This document shows, piece by piece, positions 61,384-64,000 of a DNA stretch of 64,000 bases. The number at the start of each line of letters is the position of its first letter. The first letter of the stretch is position 1. The DNA lies in NCBI GenBank assembly GCA_009746045.1, contig RPFO01000333.1, positions 591,446-655,445 of the forward strand, in the 5' to 3' direction. The notes under the pieces were generated by a model. It searched no databases and was not told the origin of the DNA. It worked only from the letters and a program-made list of their open reading frames with translations. The stretch comes from Mesostigma viride (Eukaryota; Streptophyta; Mesostigmatophyceae; Mesostigmatales; Mesostigmataceae). The translations under genes were made by a program, and so were the position numbers.

Positions 61384-62608
61384 GAAATTAATTAATTAAT
61401 TAATTAATTAATTAATTAATTAATTAATTAATTAGGAACATAACTCCGTTGGGAGTATCTGTAGCACATAGGGCTCCCTTGAGAAGGGGCAGAGGGCCTA
61501 TATAATACATTCTAGGCTATTCTGATCTAGGCTATACATTCTAGGCTATAATACATTCTAGGCTATACTTCCTGCAAGGGTGGGAATGTAAGCTACCCTT
61601 GCTCTAGGTGCACCAGGGCCGGCACCCGCACCCTCATGATCTATCACGCTATGCCCAGCTAAGGGGGAGCATGTCATGTGGGGGATCGGAAGATCATCAT
61701 GGCTATACAAGAGCTAGGGCATGGCGTCTCGACAGAGAGCATCTCTCTGTATGGCATAGCATGGCTAAATTCTTAATGCAACATCCATGGGGGTCCCATT
61801 ATAGGCAGGGCTTTGCTAAATTCTGAAGGCATCATCCATGGGGGCCATTATGGGCGCACAGCTCAGCCTGGCCGGCACCTCCTGACGTGGGCCGGGCCCC
61901 CTGATGTTAGACGCCGCAAGGCCCGCACCTTCAAAGAATAGCTAGTAGAGGACATGGGGGGCCTAGGCCTCTCCGTGATTTGGAAGAAGATGATGGACAA
62001 GGCCAAGTGGGCCCAGGTCATAGAGGACAACGAGCCCCCCCCTGTGGGGAAGCGCCCGCGTGTGCAAACCCACGGGAGGCACGCCAGACAGCTCCCCTAG
62101 GGCAGCGTGATGCTGTTTAGATAGACGTGGTAGAATGCTGTTAGATAGAGGTTGTACATAGGTAGCTGATAGATAGATTAGACCGGTAGGACTGTTTGCA
62201 CCCATCCATCCATCCATCCATCCATCCATCCATCCATCGGGGTTAATGCTCCTTGACTCCCCAACATGGAACACGAGTCTAATTAATTAATTAATTAATT
62301 AATGGGCGCACATGCGCGTGGGCCACATGCTAGGCTAAGCCTGACTAATCTACACTACTGGTATATATTCCCTAGTCTGAGGTGGCAGGAGGGGCCTGCC
62401 AGGGCTTGTGGTCAACGTGGATGACCGCCCCCCTCCAGCTAGTATATACCGGCTTCCCCCTTGCGCTCTGCCGGAGCTGAAGGTAGGTCGGCCATAGCTC
62501 GCGTCGCCGCGGTTGCTGGGCCAGGGTCAAGTCGTCGTCCAGCGTGAAGCGAGTCTCCGAGAGCTTCTTGCGGCATTTAAGGAACGCCAGCTTTTCCGCC
62601 TCAACGTC
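61384..62608 (-). mobile_element. Family A (subfamily I) copy with a nested LINE fragment
   Basis: A long TTAATT tail (to about 61434), hairpin complement near 61444 and 3' UTR precede an ORF1 C-terminal fragment (62560-62372, ending GAVIHVDHKPW). A LINE fragment at 61861-62301 interrupts the UTR. It abuts an oppositely oriented family A copy near 62608. Confidence 0.75.
61850..62312 (+). mobile_element. Nested 5'-truncated LINE 3' end with 11-bp TSD
   Basis: ATGGGCGCACA flanks the insertion at 61850-61860 and 62302-62312. The body 61861-62301 encodes the last ~75 codons of LINE ORF2 (GLGLSVIWKKMMDKAKWAQV, ending in RHARQLP at a TAG), then a 3' UTR with (ATCC)n at 62197-62239, an ACTCCCCAACATGGAACACG hairpin remnant and a TTAA tail. 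Confidence 0.82.
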
Positions 62609-63060
62609 ATTGTCAAGAATCTCTAGATGGAGGAAGGTGAGAATTCCGAGAAGCTTGCGCGTGCTTTTGAGAGAGAAATCCTTGATCGCATGGGCCTTAC
62701 TGGTGAGATCGAGCTGGTCGCCCACCGCCTTCCCCGCGCGCGGGGTAAGGCAGGGCCGCCCCCGCTCCTTCTCACCTTTAAGACCCCGGCGGACAAGATT
62801 TCTTTTCTCAGACGCCGCAAGCGGCTCGAGAAGACTCTCTTCACCCTTGATGACGACTTGACCCTGGCGCAGCAACAACGGCGACGGGAGCTATGGCCGA
62901 CCTACCTCCAGCTCCGGCAGACCACTTGAGGCGGGCCAGCTGGTGTACTGGAAGGGGGCGGCCATCTACGTCGGCCACAAGCCCTGGCAGGCGACCCCCG
63001 CGGCCCCAGCGACTCCAGACGCCCCAGCTTAGGGGAATACAGCAGTAGTAGTGTAGAATA
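62609..63060 (+). pseudogene. ORF1 C-terminal fragment, subfamily II-like
   Basis: MEEGENSEKLARAF, AHRLPRARGKAGPP, FLRRRKRLEKTLF, DDDLTLAQQQRRRELWPTYL, then a stop at LRQTT due to a small change; the usual YWKGAAIYVGHKPWQ residues continue in another frame. It is joined head to head with 61384-62608. Confidence 0.65.
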
Positions 63061-63068
63061 GATAGACC

Positions 63069-64000
63069 GTGGCCATGTACATGTCCGCCGCCGCCTCCAC
63101 CTCCACGGCCATTTCCGCCTCCACTGCCGACATCAAAGCCCAGCTCCTCGACCTCGACCAACGCCTTCAAGCCACCGCCAACGCCCTTGAGAGCTTGCAT
63201 GACACCGCCGGCCTCACCGCCCAGGCGGTGAAGGACATCGCCGCCCAGCCGGCGCCTGCTGGCTCGGCCGGCGATGCTCCCTCCACCTGGGCGGACTTGC
63301 TTAAGCAGCACACCACCTCCACCACCTCCACCATCTCGGCACAACTCAAGCAACAAGCCCTCGACCTTCGCGAGGAAGCCGACATCGCCCGGCGCAGCCA
63401 CAATGTCATCGTCAAGCACTTCGACCAGCAGGCAGGTGAGACCTCCACGAGCCTTCTTGAGGCATTTAAGCGCGCCATTCTTGCCCCCATGTTACTCACT
63501 GGTGAGCTGGACATGTCGGCTGTCCGCCTCCCCCGCGCGCGGGGGAAGGCTGGCCCGGCCCCCGTGCTCCTCACCTTTAAGTACATGGCGGACAAGCTGG
63601 CGTTCCTTAAATGCCGCAAGAAGCTCTCGGAGACTCGCTTCACGCTGGACGACGACTTGACCCTGGCCCAGCAACAACGGCGACGCGAGCTATGGCCGGC
63701 CTACCTTCAGCTCCGGCAGAGCGCAAGGGGGAAGCCGGTATACTGGAGGGGGGCGGTCATCCACGTTGATCAGAATCCACGTTGACCACAAGCCCTGGCA
63801 GCCCCCTCCTGCCACCTCAGACTAGGAATATATATACCAGTAGTGTAGATTAGTAAGGCTTAGCCTAGCATGTGGCCCACGCGCATGTGCGCCCATAATG
63901 GCCCCCATGGATGATGCCTTCAACATTTAGCCATGCTTTGTCTATAATGGGACCCCCATGGATGTTGCATTAAGAACTTAGCCATGCTATGCCATGCAGA
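63069..64000 (+). pseudogene. Family A (subfamily I) copy, cut by the window edge
   Basis: From about 63085 it is almost identical to 1039-1950: same coiled-coil region, RRM/C-terminal motifs and 3' UTR. Differences include GCGCCTG/GCGTCTG and a G7/G6 run, plus a ~13-base duplication near 63768 (GTTGATCAGAATCCAC) that shifts the frame just before the end. The 5' part is missing and the copy continues past the window. Confidence 0.75.

Noticed and set aside
61384-63060. Twin-priming (5' inversion) of a single retroposon
   Set aside because: The two oppositely oriented parts overlap in ORF1 content and belong to different subfamilies (WRGAVIHVD versus WKGAAIYVG), so they are separate copies placed head to head.

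Overview
This is eukaryotic nuclear DNA. Three host genes have many short exons joined by GT-AG introns, Kozak-like starts and introns of up to ~8.8 kb. The protein content (an Aurora-like kinase, a SEN54 tRNA-splicing subunit, and a plant/cyanobacterial-type FMN split-barrel plus DUF2470 protein with a transit-peptide-like N-terminus) fits a green alga. The repeat load resembles large, repeat-rich prasinophyte-type genomes; a genus such as Cymbomonas is only a guess. I see no TGTAA within about 200 bases after the two stops I can place, which argues weakly against a chlorophycean.

Layout. 1-5.6 kb: nested non-LTR retroposons, including two full-length ~1.95-kb ORF1-only elements with clear target-site duplications (TSDs). 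5.6-8.7 kb: intergenic with small dispersed repeats. 8.775-18.878 kb (+): Aurora-like kinase, nine exons, 591 aa. 19.4-28.1 kb: a second retroposon cluster with two more ORF1-type families and a LINE carrying a broken reverse transcriptase, nested in an ORF1-type element. 30.259-36.272 kb (+): SEN54, five exons, 577 aa. 36.8-38.46 kb: retroposon ends and a 57-bp tandem repeat interrupted by a retroposon. About 38.8/40.6-58.615 kb (-): FMN split-barrel/DUF2470 gene, at least ten exons; its introns hold an 8-kb 44-bp satellite (~182 copies) and several other arrays. 60.2-64 kb: an F-box-like fragment, microsatellites and a third retroposon cluster.

Two themes stand out. First, host introns are packed with tandem arrays, and in the kinase gene four of eight introns begin with tandem copies of the preceding exon-intron junction, so the arrays seem to have been seeded at splice sites. 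Second, several retroposon families (ORF1-only elements, an RT-bearing LINE and LINE fragments) share a 3' hairpin of the form CTCC-CAAC-GGAG followed by a (TTAA)n or (TTTAA)n tail and leave 8-11 bp TSDs. This looks like a LINE with non-autonomous ORF1-bearing partners using one 3'-end recognition signal. All splice junctions were inferred from consensus and protein homology remembered by eye; no transcript data or searches were available.
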